The notes below the pieces were generated by a model. That model was not told the DNA's origin. It was given only the letters and a program-made list of their open reading frames with translations, and did not search any database. 64,000 nucleotides of DNA. Source: Streptomyces anulatus (lineage in GTDB: Bacteria; Actinomycetota; Actinomycetes; Streptomycetales; Streptomycetaceae). The position numbers and the translations under genes are program-made. Position 1 is the stretch's first letter. Each line of letters begins with the position of its first letter. The stretch covers positions 487,880-551,879 of the forward strand of contig NZ_BMVK01000004.1 of NCBI RefSeq assembly GCF_014650675.1, read 5' to 3'. Of the stretch, positions 9,255 to 18,129 are shown piece after piece.

Positions 9255-9288
9255 GGGCCCGGCGAAGCGTGCGGCGTCCGCCGGGCCC
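9255..9288 (-). terminator. Hairpin after the sugar-binding lipoprotein gene
   Basis: A perfect 10-base stem (GGGCCCGGCG with CGCCGGGCCC) and 14-base loop lie 30 bases past the end of the binding-protein gene. There is no U-tract, which is usual for Streptomyces. It may only partly stop readthrough into the BNR gene. A short direct repeat of GGGACAGGGC sits just to its left. Confidence 0.55.
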
Positions 9289-9318
9289 GGAGCACGGTGC
9301 TGGGTCGTGTCCTGGGCC

Positions 9319-10620
9319 TCAGCGCTTGATGAGCGCCGCGACCTCCTCACCGGCCCGCTTCATCGCGTCCTTCGGCTTCGACGTGCCGACGAGGACGGCC
9401 TGCACCTGCTTGGCGACGGCCTCGTCGATCTGGGCGCTCTGGGCGAACTGCCAGAACGGGCTGCCGGTCGCCGTCTTCGTGATCTTCTGGGTCCACTCCG
9501 TGGTGAAGGTGTCCTTGGCGACCTCGGGCGCGGCCAGCCCCGCGGTGGTGGACGGCGGCAGCGCGCGTGCGGCGAAGTACTCGGACGTGGTCGCCCGGTC
9601 CGTGGTGGCGTGCAGCGCGAACCGGGTCGCCGCCTCCTGCCCCTTGCCCTTCACGATCGCGATCACGCCGCCCCACAGCATCGCCTGCGGGGTGTCACCG
9701 GCCTTGAGCACCGGACGCTCCATCGGCTGCATGGCGTCGGCCAGCGTCTTGTCCTTGGACTGGGCGGAGGTCACACCCTTGCCGATGATCGCGTCGTCGT
9801 AGAAGACGGCCTTGCCCTGCCCGAACAGGGCGCGCGCGTCGAAGCGGTCCACGTCGGCGGCGATCAGCTTCTCGTCGTGCAGCTTCTTGTACCAGGTGAC
9901 GGCGTCGACCGAGGCGTCGTCGCCTATCGTGACCTTCCCGCCGTCGAACAGGTCGCAGCCGAACGTCTGCATCCACGGGAAGATGTCCTTGAGCTGCGCG
10001 ACCTTGGTGGCGGCGGCGTACGGCACGACACCCCCGCCGAGCCCCTTCAGCTCCCGCAGCGCGGCCTCGAACTCCTCGACGGTGGCGGGGTGCTCCTTGA
10101 TCCCGGCCTTCTCCAGGAGCTTGGAGTTGGCGATCACTCCGATCGATCCGGTGTTCCACGGCAGCCCGTACTGCTTGCCGTCGTACACACCGCTCTTGAG
10201 CGCCACGTCCGTGTACCCGGCCTTGTCGGCCACCGGGCCGACGTCGACCAGCTTGCCCATCTGGGCCATCGCGGCGAGCCAGGCGATGTCGAGGTGCACC
10301 GCCCCCGTCGTCTCCCCGCCGCCCAGCTTGAGGGTGAGCTGGCTCAGATACTCGTTGTACGGATAGGAGACCGCGCGGATCTTGGAGTTCTCCGCCTTCT
10401 CCCAGGCCGCGATGATCTTCTCGATCGAGGGCTTGGCGGCCTCCTCGTTGAGCGACCAGGAGGTGAAGTCGAAGTTCTTCGACTTCGGGTCGCCGCCGTT
10501 GGAGGCGACGCCGGCGCCGGACGGCGCACAGGCGCCGAGCGCACCGACGCCCGCCGCGCCGAGTGCGCCGATGCCGAGCATGCGCAGCGCGCCGCGCCTG
10601 CTGATGCCAGAGGTGGTCAT
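9319..10620 (-). CDS. ABC transporter sugar-binding lipoprotein (family 1 extracellular SBP)
   Basis: The ATG at 10620 gives 433 residues. The N-terminus has both a Tat-type motif (SRRGALRML) and a lipobox LGAC with C31, so it is an exported, lipid-anchored protein. The mature domain is a type 1 carbohydrate-binding fold related to the MalE group (MLWGGVIAIVKGKG near the C-terminal third). Two permease genes lie directly upstream in the same operon. No ATPase gene is present here, as is common in Streptomyces where MsiK serves several importers. The bound sugar is unknown; the neighbouring propeller protein and esterase suggest a decorated plant or algal glycan. Confidence 0.92.
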   Translation of the reverse strand: MTTSGISRRGALRMLGIGALGAAGVGALGACAPSGAGVASNGGDPKSKNFDFTSWSLNEEAAKPSIEKIIAAWEKAENSKIRAVSYPYNEYLSQLTLKLGGGETTGAVHLDIAWLAAMAQMGKLVDVGPVADKAGYTDVALKSGVYDGKQYGLPWNTGSIGVIANSKLLEKAGIKEHPATVEEFEAALRELKGLGGGVVPYAAATKVAQLKDIFPWMQTFGCDLFDGGKVTIGDDASVDAVTWYKKLHDEKLIAADVDRFDARALFGQGKAVFYDDAIIGKGVTSAQSKDKTLADAMQPMERPVLKAGDTPQAMLWGGVIAIVKGKGQEAATRFALHATTDRATTSEYFAARALPPSTTAGLAAPEVAKDTFTTEWTQKITKTATGSPFWQFAQSAQIDEAVAKQVQAVLVGTSKPKDAMKRAGEEVAALIKR

Positions 10621-10682
10621 GATCTCTCCATGGGGGAGTGTGCGGGAGGGCAGGTGGAGGGGGAGCCGTCGGGCTCCGGGGA

Positions 10683-11603
10683 TCAGCTCTTGACCGAACC
10701 GGCGGTCATGCCGCCGACCAGGTAGCGCTGCAGGAACATGAAGGCGACGATCACCGGGACGGACACCACCAGCGAGGCGGCCATCAGCTGGGGCCAGGCG
10801 GTCTGGAACTCGCCGATGTAGGTGGAGACGAGCCCGGGGGGCAGGGTCTGCTTCTCCTTGTCGGCCAGGGTCAGCGCGAAGATGAAGTCGTTCCAGCCGC
10901 GTACGAAGGCGAAGAGGCCGGCGGCGATCATCCCCGGCGCGGCCAGCGGCGCCACGATGGAGTGCAGCGTCCGCCACCGGGACGCGCCGTCGATGGACGC
11001 CGCTTCCAGCAGCGCGTCCGGGATGGTGTCGAAGATACCCTTCAGCATCCAGACGCACAGCGGCATGGTGAACGTGGTGAAGGAGAGCACCAGGGCGGTG
11101 TACGTGTTGAGCATGCCGAAGCTGGAGAAGACCGTGTACAGCGTCACCAGCAGAAGTGCCTGCGGGAACATCTGGGAGGCCAGCACCAGGTGCATCAGCG
11201 ACCGTCGGCCCGTGTAGCGGAACTTGGAGAACGAGTAGCCCATGTACGTGGCGACGACCACGCTCAGCACGGCGGTGACCGAGGCCACGACGAGCGAATT
11301 GATCATGTAGTCGATCAGCTGGTCGTTCTCGGCCAGGGCGGTGAAGTTGCCGAGGGTGAGATCGGTGGGAATCAGCTTGGGCGGGAACTGGAAGGTCGAC
11401 TCCGGGGTGCTCAGCGCGGTGGCGAGCAGCCAGTAGACGGGCAGCAGGCCGAAGGCGCCGATGACGACGACCGCACTCCAGGCGGCGATCCGCGAGCGCA
11501 GCAGGTCCTTGCGCATACGGCGCCGGGGGCTGCGCCCGGCCGGCGGGGCGGACGGCTGCGGCCGGTCTACGGCGGGCAGCGGGGGAGAGGTGGTGGAGGT
11601 CAT
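10683..11603 (-). CDS. ABC sugar permease, MalG-like (CUT1)
   Basis: A 306-residue protein with six hydrophobic segments and the EAA loop EAASIDGASRWRTLHSIVAPLA that contacts the ATPase. Its ATG overlaps the stop codon of the upstream permease in a four-base ATGA junction, so both subunits are translationally coupled. It is the second membrane subunit of the importer with the 11603-12529 gene and the lipoprotein that follows after 62 bases. Confidence 0.95.
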   Translation of the reverse strand: MTSTTSPPLPAVDRPQPSAPPAGRSPRRRMRKDLLRSRIAAWSAVVVIGAFGLLPVYWLLATALSTPESTFQFPPKLIPTDLTLGNFTALAENDQLIDYMINSLVVASVTAVLSVVVATYMGYSFSKFRYTGRRSLMHLVLASQMFPQALLLVTLYTVFSSFGMLNTYTALVLSFTTFTMPLCVWMLKGIFDTIPDALLEAASIDGASRWRTLHSIVAPLAAPGMIAAGLFAFVRGWNDFIFALTLADKEKQTLPPGLVSTYIGEFQTAWPQLMAASLVVSVPVIVAFMFLQRYLVGGMTAGSVKS

Positions 11604-12529
11604 CAGGCGTCGCCCTTCCGCTCGGTGATCCTGAGGTAGACGACGACGAGGAGGAGCAGGAGCAGCATCCACAGTCCGCCCAGCGCGGTGGCGCGGCCGA
11701 TGTCGAAGCCCTTGAACGCGGTCTGGTAGACGGCGGTCGCGAACGTCTCGGTGGTGCCGGCCGGGCCGCCGCCGGTGAGGACGTAGATGGTGTCGAAGTG
11801 CTGGAAGTTCCAGATGAACTCCAGCAGCAGCACGATGGAGGCGACTCCTCGGACCTGCGGCCAGGTGACGGCGAAGAAGCGCCGGATCGAGCCGGCCCCG
11901 TCCATCGCGGCCGCTTCGTGGAGTTCCTTCGGCACGGTCTGCAGGCCGGCCAGGAGCATCACCATCATCCAGGGGAAGCTGGCCCAGGTCTTGGTGATGA
12001 TGACGGCGAGCATCGCGGTGCCGGGCTGGCCGAGCCAGGCCACCGACTCGTCGAGGATGCCGGCCTTCACGAGGACGCCGTTGAGCACCCCGTAGTTCGC
12101 GTTGAAGATCCACATCCAGAGGAAGGAGACCACCACGCCGGGGATCACCCAGGGGAACAGGAACAGGCCGCGCAGGAACCCGCTGCCCCGGATCCCGGTG
12201 TTGAGGGCCAGAGCGAGCGCGAAGCCGATGGTGAAGGGGGCGAGCGTCGCGCCGATGGTGAAGACCAGCGTCTGCTCGAGGATGGTGAAGAGGTCGCCGT
12301 TCAGCCAGTGGGCGAAGTTTTCCAGGCCGACGAACTCCCGGCCCGGCAGCCGCAGGTCCTGCTTGAAGAAGCCGGTGAACAGGGCCGACAGCAGCGGGTA
12401 GAAGATGATCGCCGCGAACAGGGCCAGTCCCGGCGCGGTCAGCAGCAGGGCGAACGCACCGTTGGAGAGCCGCGCCCCGGTCCGCTGGCGGGGCGGGGGC
12501 GCCTTCTGGGGGGGTGCGGCCGTACTCAT
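11603..12529 (-). CDS. ABC sugar permease, MalF-like (CUT1)
   Basis: A 308-residue protein with six hydrophobic segments and the EAA loop EAAAMDGAGSIRRFFAVTWP. It is the first gene of the importer operon, reading away from the divergent FAD oxidoreductase. The 343-base region in front holds TTGCA elements that recur at the iclR promoter, so control by that regulator is plausible but unproven. Confidence 0.95.
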   Translation of the reverse strand: MSTAAPPQKAPPPRQRTGARLSNGAFALLLTAPGLALFAAIIFYPLLSALFTGFFKQDLRLPGREFVGLENFAHWLNGDLFTILEQTLVFTIGATLAPFTIGFALALALNTGIRGSGFLRGLFLFPWVIPGVVVSFLWMWIFNANYGVLNGVLVKAGILDESVAWLGQPGTAMLAVIITKTWASFPWMMVMLLAGLQTVPKELHEAAAMDGAGSIRRFFAVTWPQVRGVASIVLLLEFIWNFQHFDTIYVLTGGGPAGTTETFATAVYQTAFKGFDIGRATALGGLWMLLLLLLVVVYLRITERKGDA

Positions 12530-12872
12530 GGGTCTGTCCTCTCACATGGTGGCGGGAGCGCCGGGGCCCTGCGCGAACGTCGAGCCTGCTGCGTTGAATA
12601 CAAGTTGCAGCATGCGGGATCGTTCTCCATATCGTGCGATGGCGTCAACCCTTTTGGTCGGTGAATCGCCGGTTCTGTCAGGACTGGCGAACACGCCTCG
12701 CCTGCATCGAAGGTGCACGTCGGCTCGCGACGGCCAGGTCGATGGCCGCAACCGGAACCTACAGGGATTCCCACTGACTGAACAGTGGTTGCACAATATG
12801 GATGTGATGTACGTTCGGAGTCGCTCCGCTGCGGCGGGGAGTATCCGAGCTTCACACCAAGGAGGCCGCACC
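12530..12872. promoter_or_regulatory. Divergent promoter region between ABC importer and FAD oxidoreductase
   Basis: No gene is supported here. The stretch has lower GC than its surroundings near 12590-12660 and 12770-12820. TTGCA elements occur at 12605-12609 (within CAAGTTGCAGC) and 12789-12793 (within GGTTGCACAATAT). Similar elements (16028-16032, 16039-16043) lie just before the iclR start. This fits a shared operator, but the core is only five bases. An AGGAGG ribosome site for the rightward gene is at 12860-12865. No convincing -35/-10 pair could be fixed by eye. Confidence 0.45.
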
Positions 12873-15161
12873 GTGCGGGAAGAAGAGGCCCATTACGACA
12901 TCGCCGTGATCGGCGGTGGATTGGCGGGGACCTGCGCGGCCATAGCCGCGGCCCGGCTCGGCCGACGCGTCGCCCTGGTCAACAACCGGCCCGTCCTGGG
13001 CGGCAACGCCAGCAGCGAGATCCGCGTCTGGGTCTGCGGCGCCACCGCACACGGCGTGCACCGCTGGGCCCGCGAGACCGGAATCATGGGCGAGCTGTAC
13101 ACCGAGAACCAGTACCGCAACCCCGAGGGCAACCCCTACTACTGGGACCAGGTCGTCCTCGACGCCGTCCGGGCCGAACCGAACATCGACCTCTACCTCA
13201 ACACCGACGTGCGCGAGGTCGACGCGAGCGGCCCGGCCGACAGCCGCGAGGTGCACTCCTGCACCGGCTGGATGATGGGCTCGGAGCGCCGCATCACCTT
13301 CCACGCGCGCCAGTTCCTCGACTGCACCGGGGACGGTCTGCTCGGCCACCTCGCCGGCGCCCACTACCGCATAGGCCGGGAGGCGCGGACGGAGTTCGAC
13401 GAGCCCTGGGCGCCGTCCGAGGCGGACCGGTCGCTGCTCGGTTCGACCATCCTCTTCCACACCAAGGACACGGGCCGTCCGGTGAAGTTCGTACCGCCCG
13501 CCCACGCCAAGGACCTGTCGACCACGCCCATCCTGCGCAACCGCATCCTGCGCACCGGCGACAACGGGTGCGACTACTGGTGGATCGAGTGGGGCGGCGA
13601 ACTCGACACCGTCCACGACAACGAGCGCATCCGCGACGAACTCCAGTCCGTGATCATGGGCATCTGGGACCACATCAAGAACTCCGGCCAGTTCCCCGAC
13701 GCGGCGAACCTCACCCTGGAATGGGTCGGCAGCCTCCCCGGCAAGCGCGAGTACCGCCGCTTCCTCGGCGACTACGTCCTCACCCAGCAGGACATCCTCC
13801 AGCAGCGCCAGTTCGAGGACCGGATCGCCTTCGGCGGCTGGTCCGTCGACCTCCACCCCGTCCAGGGCATGTACGCCGACGAGCCCGGCGCGCGCCAGCA
13901 GTACGCGGACGGCATCTTCCACATTCCGCTGCGCTCCCTGTACTCGGCGAACGTCACGAACCTGCACTTCGCCGGGCGCAACATCTCCGCCACCCACATC
14001 GCCTTCGGGGCCACCCGCGTCATGGCCACCTGCGCGACGCTCGGCGAGGCCGCGGGCACCGCCGCGGCCCTGTGCGTCGCCGAGGGAATCACCCCGCGAC
14101 AGCTCGCCACCGAACGGCCGGAGCTGGTGCGCCGCACCCTGCTGCGCCAGGACGCCTCGGTGATCGGCCTCGCCGACGAGGACCCCGACAACCTCGCCCG
14201 CACGGCCCGCGTCACCGCTTCCTCCTGGCTGACCCGGCTCGCCGCCGAACCCGCCCCGGACGCGCCCGGCGCCCCTTACCCCCTCACCCGGGACCTCGCC
14301 CTGCTGCTGCCGGTCGACCCCGCGCTCGACACGGTCGACCTGCTCGTCCACGGCGCCCCGGACGGCCGGTCCCGGGAACTCACCGTGGAGCTGTGGAGCA
14401 CGGGCCACCCCGAGAACGCGGTCCCCGTCGACCATCTCCTCACGACCACGGTCACCGTCCCGCCCGACGGCCCCCACTGGGTCACGGCCCGCCTCGACCA
14501 CCACCCCGACACCCCCCGCAACGTGATCCTTGTCGTCCGGGCCTGCACGGACACGGCCCTGGTCCTCCTCCCCGTACGCACCGACGGCGTCCTCGCTCTG
14601 CGCAGGAAGGTCGAGGGGGACGCGGCCGTCGACCACGACATCCCCGAAGAGGACGGTCAGCTGGTCGTGGAGTGGCAGGCCCGCGGGCTGCGCCGGCAGA
14701 CCTTCGCCTTCCGGGCGACCCCCGACACCACGGCGTTCCATCCCGAGCGGGCCGTGGGCGGATACCAGCGGCCCTACGGCGGTCCGCAGATGTGGTCCTC
14801 CGGGCCGGAGGGCGACACCGAGTGGCTCCGTCTCGACTGGGACGACGAGCGGGAACTCGCCGAGATCCGCCTGGTGTTCGACGACGACGTCGACGAGTAC
14901 CTCAACAACCTGCACCGCCACCGCACCCCGTACGAGGTCATGCCGGAACTCGTACGCGACTACCGCGTCCAGAGCCGCGACGCCGCCGGGGCGTGGCACA
15001 CCCTCCTGACGGTGACGGACAACCGGCGCCGCCACCGCGTGCACACGCTGGAGGACGCCGACGGCGGCCCCGTACGCACCGGAGCGCTGCGGCTCGTGGT
15101 CGACGCGACGCACGGGGCGCGGCGCGCGCACGTGATCGCCTTCAAGGCGTACGGCGCGTAA
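12873..15161 (+). CDS. FAD-dependent oxidoreductase with C-terminal accessory domain
   Basis: The GTG at 12873 is chosen for the AGGAGG seven bases upstream and because the nucleotide-binding motif AVIGGGLAGTCAAIAAARLG begins about ten residues later; the frame extends further up but only through the promoter. The first 440 residues match the FAD_oxidored family (VLGGNASSEIRVWVCGA, then HFAGRNISATHIAFGATRVM near the FAD-closing end). The remaining 320 residues contain beta-rich regions ending in a discoidin-like fold, suggesting carbohydrate contact. Divergence from an ABC sugar importer points to oxidation of an imported sugar or its derivative. A paralogous but shorter enzyme is encoded at 59135-60748. 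Confidence 0.85.
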   Translation: MREEEAHYDIAVIGGGLAGTCAAIAAARLGRRVALVNNRPVLGGNASSEIRVWVCGATAHGVHRWARETGIMGELYTENQYRNPEGNPYYWDQVVLDAVRAEPNIDLYLNTDVREVDASGPADSREVHSCTGWMMGSERRITFHARQFLDCTGDGLLGHLAGAHYRIGREARTEFDEPWAPSEADRSLLGSTILFHTKDTGRPVKFVPPAHAKDLSTTPILRNRILRTGDNGCDYWWIEWGGELDTVHDNERIRDELQSVIMGIWDHIKNSGQFPDAANLTLEWVGSLPGKREYRRFLGDYVLTQQDILQQRQFEDRIAFGGWSVDLHPVQGMYADEPGARQQYADGIFHIPLRSLYSANVTNLHFAGRNISATHIAFGATRVMATCATLGEAAGTAAALCVAEGITPRQLATERPELVRRTLLRQDASVIGLADEDPDNLARTARVTASSWLTRLAAEPAPDAPGAPYPLTRDLALLLPVDPALDTVDLLVHGAPDGRSRELTVELWSTGHPENAVPVDHLLTTTVTVPPDGPHWVTARLDHHPDTPRNVILVVRACTDTALVLLPVRTDGVLALRRKVEGDAAVDHDIPEEDGQLVVEWQARGLRRQTFAFRATPDTTAFHPERAVGGYQRPYGGPQMWSSGPEGDTEWLRLDWDDERELAEIRLVFDDDVDEYLNNLHRHRTPYEVMPELVRDYRVQSRDAAGAWHTLLTVTDNRRRHRVHTLEDADGGPVRTGALRLVVDATHGARRAHVIAFKAYGA

Positions 15162-15164
15162 CCG

Positions 15165-15221
15165 CACGGCAAAAGGGCCGGTGGAAGGCCGTCACGGCCT
15201 TCCACCGGCCCTTTTGCCGTG
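15165..15221. terminator. Long perfect bidirectional terminator
   Basis: Two 26-base arms (15165-15190 and 15196-15221) are exact inverted repeats around a five-base GTCAC loop. They include AAAAGGG and CCCTTTT, so a U-rich run follows the stem on both strands. It lies between the convergent FAD oxidoreductase and iclR genes and should stop transcription from both sides. Confidence 0.9.
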
Positions 15222-15225
15222 TGCG

Positions 15226-16014
15226 TCAGAGCGCGCCGAGCGCCTGACTGATGGCGTCAGCGGCCTCGATGACCTCGCGCACGAGGGCGAGTCGCTGCCC
15301 CTCGGTGTCGGAGTGGTCGCCGAGCACCGAGGTCGGGCCCCAGAGGGAGATGGCGGCGACGATGTCCCCCGAGGCGTCGCGCACGGGCGCGGCCAGGGAC
15401 GCCCGGCCCAGGGCCCGTTCCTCGGCCTCGACGGCGTAACCGGTGCGCCGGACGGTGTCGATCTCGGTGTCGAGGTGGTCGTGGCTGGTGGTCGTGTACT
15501 CGGTGTGCGCTTCCAGAGGATCGCCCAGAAGCTTGCGACGCTCCTTCGGCGTGAGACCGGTGAGCAGACACTTCCCGATGCTCGTGGCGTGCAGCGGAGC
15601 GGTGTGTCCGGCCTGCGTGTAGGACTTGGGGGCGCGGGTGCCCTCGAAGTTGCCCAGGAACATCAGCTCGCTGCCCCGGCGTACGGCCACGTTGGCCCCG
15701 AGCCCGGTGCGGGTGGCGAGGCCCTGGAGCACCATGCGGGCGGCCCGGTGCACGGGGTGACGGTTGGTGGCGGTGGCGGCCAGGGGGAGCAGACCGAGGC
15801 TGAGCCGGTAGAGGTTGCTGACCGGATCGCGTTCGACCATGTCGAGGCGCTCCAGGGTGGACAGCAGACGCGAGGTGGTCGACGATCCCAGTCCGGTGAG
15901 CTCGGCGACGTCGGAGACGCGGAGTTCGGGCCGGCCCGAGTCGAGTGCGCGCAGCACCGAGACTGCTCGTTCGACGCTCTGGTTCGTCCCGACATCAGTA
16001 GCCCGCGTAACCAT
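15226..16014 (-). CDS. IclR family transcriptional regulator
   Basis: The ATG at 16014 is preceded by AGGAGGG and gives 262 residues. An N-terminal winged helix-turn-helix (LRVSDVAELTGLGSSTTSRLLSTLE) is followed by the effector-binding domain (ATSIGKCLLTGL, then AAISLWGP). IclR proteins usually control carbon-source catabolism and bind the pathway substrate. Its position between a sugar importer/oxidoreductase block and an acetylesterase makes these the likely targets. TTGCA elements at 16028-16032 and 16039-16043, just before the start, may be its own operator. Confidence 0.93.
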   Translation of the reverse strand: MVTRATDVGTNQSVERAVSVLRALDSGRPELRVSDVAELTGLGSSTTSRLLSTLERLDMVERDPVSNLYRLSLGLLPLAATATNRHPVHRAARMVLQGLATRTGLGANVAVRRGSELMFLGNFEGTRAPKSYTQAGHTAPLHATSIGKCLLTGLTPKERRKLLGDPLEAHTEYTTTSHDHLDTEIDTVRRTGYAVEAEERALGRASLAAPVRDASGDIVAAISLWGPTSVLGDHSDTEGQRLALVREVIEAADAISQALGAL

Positions 16015-16110
16015 GACCCTCCTAGCTTTGCAAATCTCTTGCACTATCTGCATCACCCTATCGCGCATGATCGACGTACGTACCTGAAATCCCGACCGTG
16101 ACGGTTCCGT

Positions 16111-16144
16111 CCCACCGGCGTCCTGCGGGGCGGACGTCGGTGGG
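16111..16144 (-). terminator. Hairpin after the acetylesterase gene
   Basis: Arms of 13 bases (16111-16123, 16132-16144) pair with one mismatch around an eight-base loop, 17 bases past the stop of the leftward esterase gene and before the iclR promoter. Confidence 0.7.
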
Positions 16145-16160
16145 ACCGCGGGCTACCCGG

Positions 16161-17159
16161 TCACCGGGAGGGAGACAGGAACTGCCTCTGGGCCTCCTCC
16201 AGGGCCGCCGCTTCGGCCCGCTCGCCGGCGTGGTCGAAGTGCCCCGCCCGCAGGACGACGAGTTCACGCGGCCCGGCCAGCGCGTTGTGCACCGCGAACT
16301 GGCCCGGCGGGGGCACGGACGGGTCGAACAGGGCCGCGCCCACTTGTACGGGTATACGGAGGTGCCGGGCCGCCGTCGCGGCGTCGAAGTACGCCAGGAC
16401 GTCCAGTACCGAGGGGTCCTCGGCGAGCCGCGAACGCACCGACTCCCCGCTGCCCGTGCACGGGAGCGTCACCCGGAGCGGATGGTTTCCGAACGTCGGT
16501 ACCGTGAGCCCGGCGGCCTGGAAGCGGTCGTCCCAGGGGAGCGCCAGCGCCCCGATGCCGCCGCCGAAACTCGTGCCCAGATAGGTCAGCCGCCCGGCGG
16601 CCTCCGGCACCAGGCGCTGCAGTGCGGTGGCCGCACACCAGACGTCCGCCACGCACGCGCCGATGAGGTACGACTCCCGGGCTTCGATGCCGTGCAGAAC
16701 GTGCCCCGCCGAGTTCGCGGGTACGCCGGGCAGCAGGCTCCGTGTTCCGAGCCCGCGCAGGCAGGGCCAGATCGTCGCTGTCCCCGGTGGGGCCTGCCGG
16801 GGGTCCGGGGCCTCCCGGCCTCCGTATCCGTGGGTCGCCACACAGCCCTGGGTGACGCCGCCGTCGGCGGGAACGGTCAGCCACCCGCCGATACGGACGC
16901 CGTCGACCGACACGTACGAGATGTCGGCGATCCGCACGCCGTCCACCGTGGTCCAGGGCCCCTCGATCCGGGGCGCCGGGTCGACGCGCCGCGCACGCGC
17001 ATGGCGCTCCCGCCAGAAGTCGGCGAAGTCGTCCGGGCCCGGCGGGGCCTCCACCGCGAGGAGGCGTGGGAGGTCGTAGCCGTGGGTCGGGTCGAAGGGG
17101 AAGTCATGGGGAAGGGGGCCGAGTTCAGTGCCGTCGGACGTCAGCGGATGGGTGGACAA
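16161..17159 (-). CDS. Acetylxylan esterase / cephalosporin-C deacetylase family (CE7)
   Basis: The TTG at 17159 follows AAGGAG at a good distance and gives 332 residues, the usual CE7 length; the longer frame runs through non-coding sequence. The alpha/beta-hydrolase nucleophile S197 is in YLGTSFGGGIG, and a GHFDH segment near the C-terminus supplies the likely catalytic histidine. CE7 enzymes are cytoplasmic and remove acetyl groups from short xylo-oligosaccharides or related acetylated compounds. Next to iclR and a sugar importer, it probably deacetylates an imported oligosaccharide. The usual RGQ motif was not recognised, so substrate range is uncertain. Confidence 0.8.
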   Translation of the reverse strand: MSTHPLTSDGTELGPLPHDFPFDPTHGYDLPRLLAVEAPPGPDDFADFWRERHARARRVDPAPRIEGPWTTVDGVRIADISYVSVDGVRIGGWLTVPADGGVTQGCVATHGYGGREAPDPRQAPPGTATIWPCLRGLGTRSLLPGVPANSAGHVLHGIEARESYLIGACVADVWCAATALQRLVPEAAGRLTYLGTSFGGGIGALALPWDDRFQAAGLTVPTFGNHPLRVTLPCTGSGESVRSRLAEDPSVLDVLAYFDAATAARHLRIPVQVGAALFDPSVPPPGQFAVHNALAGPRELVVLRAGHFDHAGERAEAAALEEAQRQFLSPSR

Positions 17160-17524
17160 GATCTCTCCTTGTTCGGTGGAGGAGGTGGCACGCACGACCG
17201 GAACGGTTCTCGGCACGACGTATCCCGTCCTGCCGGGACGCGAGGTCACGGAGGCGGTCCCGACGGGACCGGCGGCAGGGCGATCCGTGGTCGACGGTGT
17301 GCGCAGGACCGGGACGACGCCGGTCCGTGGACGATGCCGGGACCCGGTGCGAAGCGGCTTCACCCCGCTCCGACGCCGACAGCGGCCCGAGGGCCTCGCG
17401 GTGCCCGCCGACGGGGTTCCCCGTCGTGATCATCGTCCGCGCGACCCTACGGTGATTCACCCGAGGCGTGCAAGGGCGGGCTGTCGGGCCGCAGGGGAAC
17501 GCGTGCCCCCTGCGGCCCACCCGG
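17160..17524. other. 365-base gap upstream of the esterase
   Basis: No coding signal is supported. The right end contains the terminator described at 17486-17518. The rest must hold the leftward promoter of the esterase, but no clear -35/-10 pair was found. Several short GC-rich inverted repeats (for example around GTCCCGACGGGAC near 17258) are of the kind expected by chance. Confidence 0.4.
17486..17518 (-). terminator. Hairpin after the CPVC membrane protein gene
   Basis: A perfect 12-base stem (GGGCCGCAGGGG with its complement at 17507-17518) and a nine-base loop lie just past the stop codon of the leftward gene ending at 17525. Confidence 0.75.
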
Positions 17525-18073
17525 TCAGGCGCCCGGGACGCCGGCGTTCGGCGCGGGTACGACCGGGCACTGGCTCTCGGTGGAGAGGCGCCGCAGCGCC
17601 GCTTCCGCGAGCAGCGCGACGGACGCCACGGCGAACAGCGGCTGCAGGGGTGCCCAGTAGCTCAGCGCACCGGACGACCCGAGGAGGACGAGCACGAGCT
17701 TGTTGCACACGGGGCAGCCCACGGCGAAGAACGACAGCACCCCGCCGAGAGCCCCCATGCGGCCGTCCCGGGCGGTCCCGGGTGGCTGCGCGGACGGGGA
17801 TGCGCCCGGGGGCTGGATCGGGGATGCGACCGGTGGGCGGACGTACGTGCTCAGCACGAGGCCTGCCAGGACGGCGGTGAGGGCGAGGGCGGGATAGTTC
17901 CACCACTGCACGGGTACCGAGCGGCCGAACAGGGGGGTGGGCACCACATCGGTGGGCACGCCGACGGCGACGGCCGTGGCCAGGGCGCCGAGCCCCGCCA
18001 CCAGCCACTGCCTGGCCTGCCACGCGCGCAGCGCCTTGCCGGCCCGGCCGAAGGATCGACGGGAAGAGGACAT
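17525..18073 (-). CDS. Small membrane protein with a CPVC motif in a transmembrane segment
   Basis: A 182-residue protein with about four hydrophobic segments (near residues 24-45, 58-80, 105-130 and 138-160). A proline-rich loop separates the second and third. The third segment holds FFAVGCPVCNKLVLVLLG, a CxxC pair like those in membrane thiol-redox or metal-handling proteins. I do not recognise a named family with certainty. It follows a small single-span protein with cysteines (gap 56 bases), and the two probably form an operon. A role in exported-protein thiol chemistry or metal handling is an inference from the motif only. Confidence 0.65.
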   Translation of the reverse strand: MSSSRRSFGRAGKALRAWQARQWLVAGLGALATAVAVGVPTDVVPTPLFGRSVPVQWWNYPALALTAVLAGLVLSTYVRPPVASPIQPPGASPSAQPPGTARDGRMGALGGVLSFFAVGCPVCNKLVLVLLGSSGALSYWAPLQPLFAVASVALLAEAALRRLSTESQCPVVPAPNAGVPGA

Positions 18074-18129
18074 GCGGAAATCTCCGTTTCCGGATGGAAG
18101 GGATCAAGGACGCGACCGCGAGGGCCGGC

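Noticed and set aside
12405..12872. Upstream extension of the 12873 FAD oxidoreductase frame
   Set aside because: It lies in the low-GC divergent promoter and overlaps the permease start; the GTG at 12873 has an AGGAGG site and directly precedes the FAD motif.
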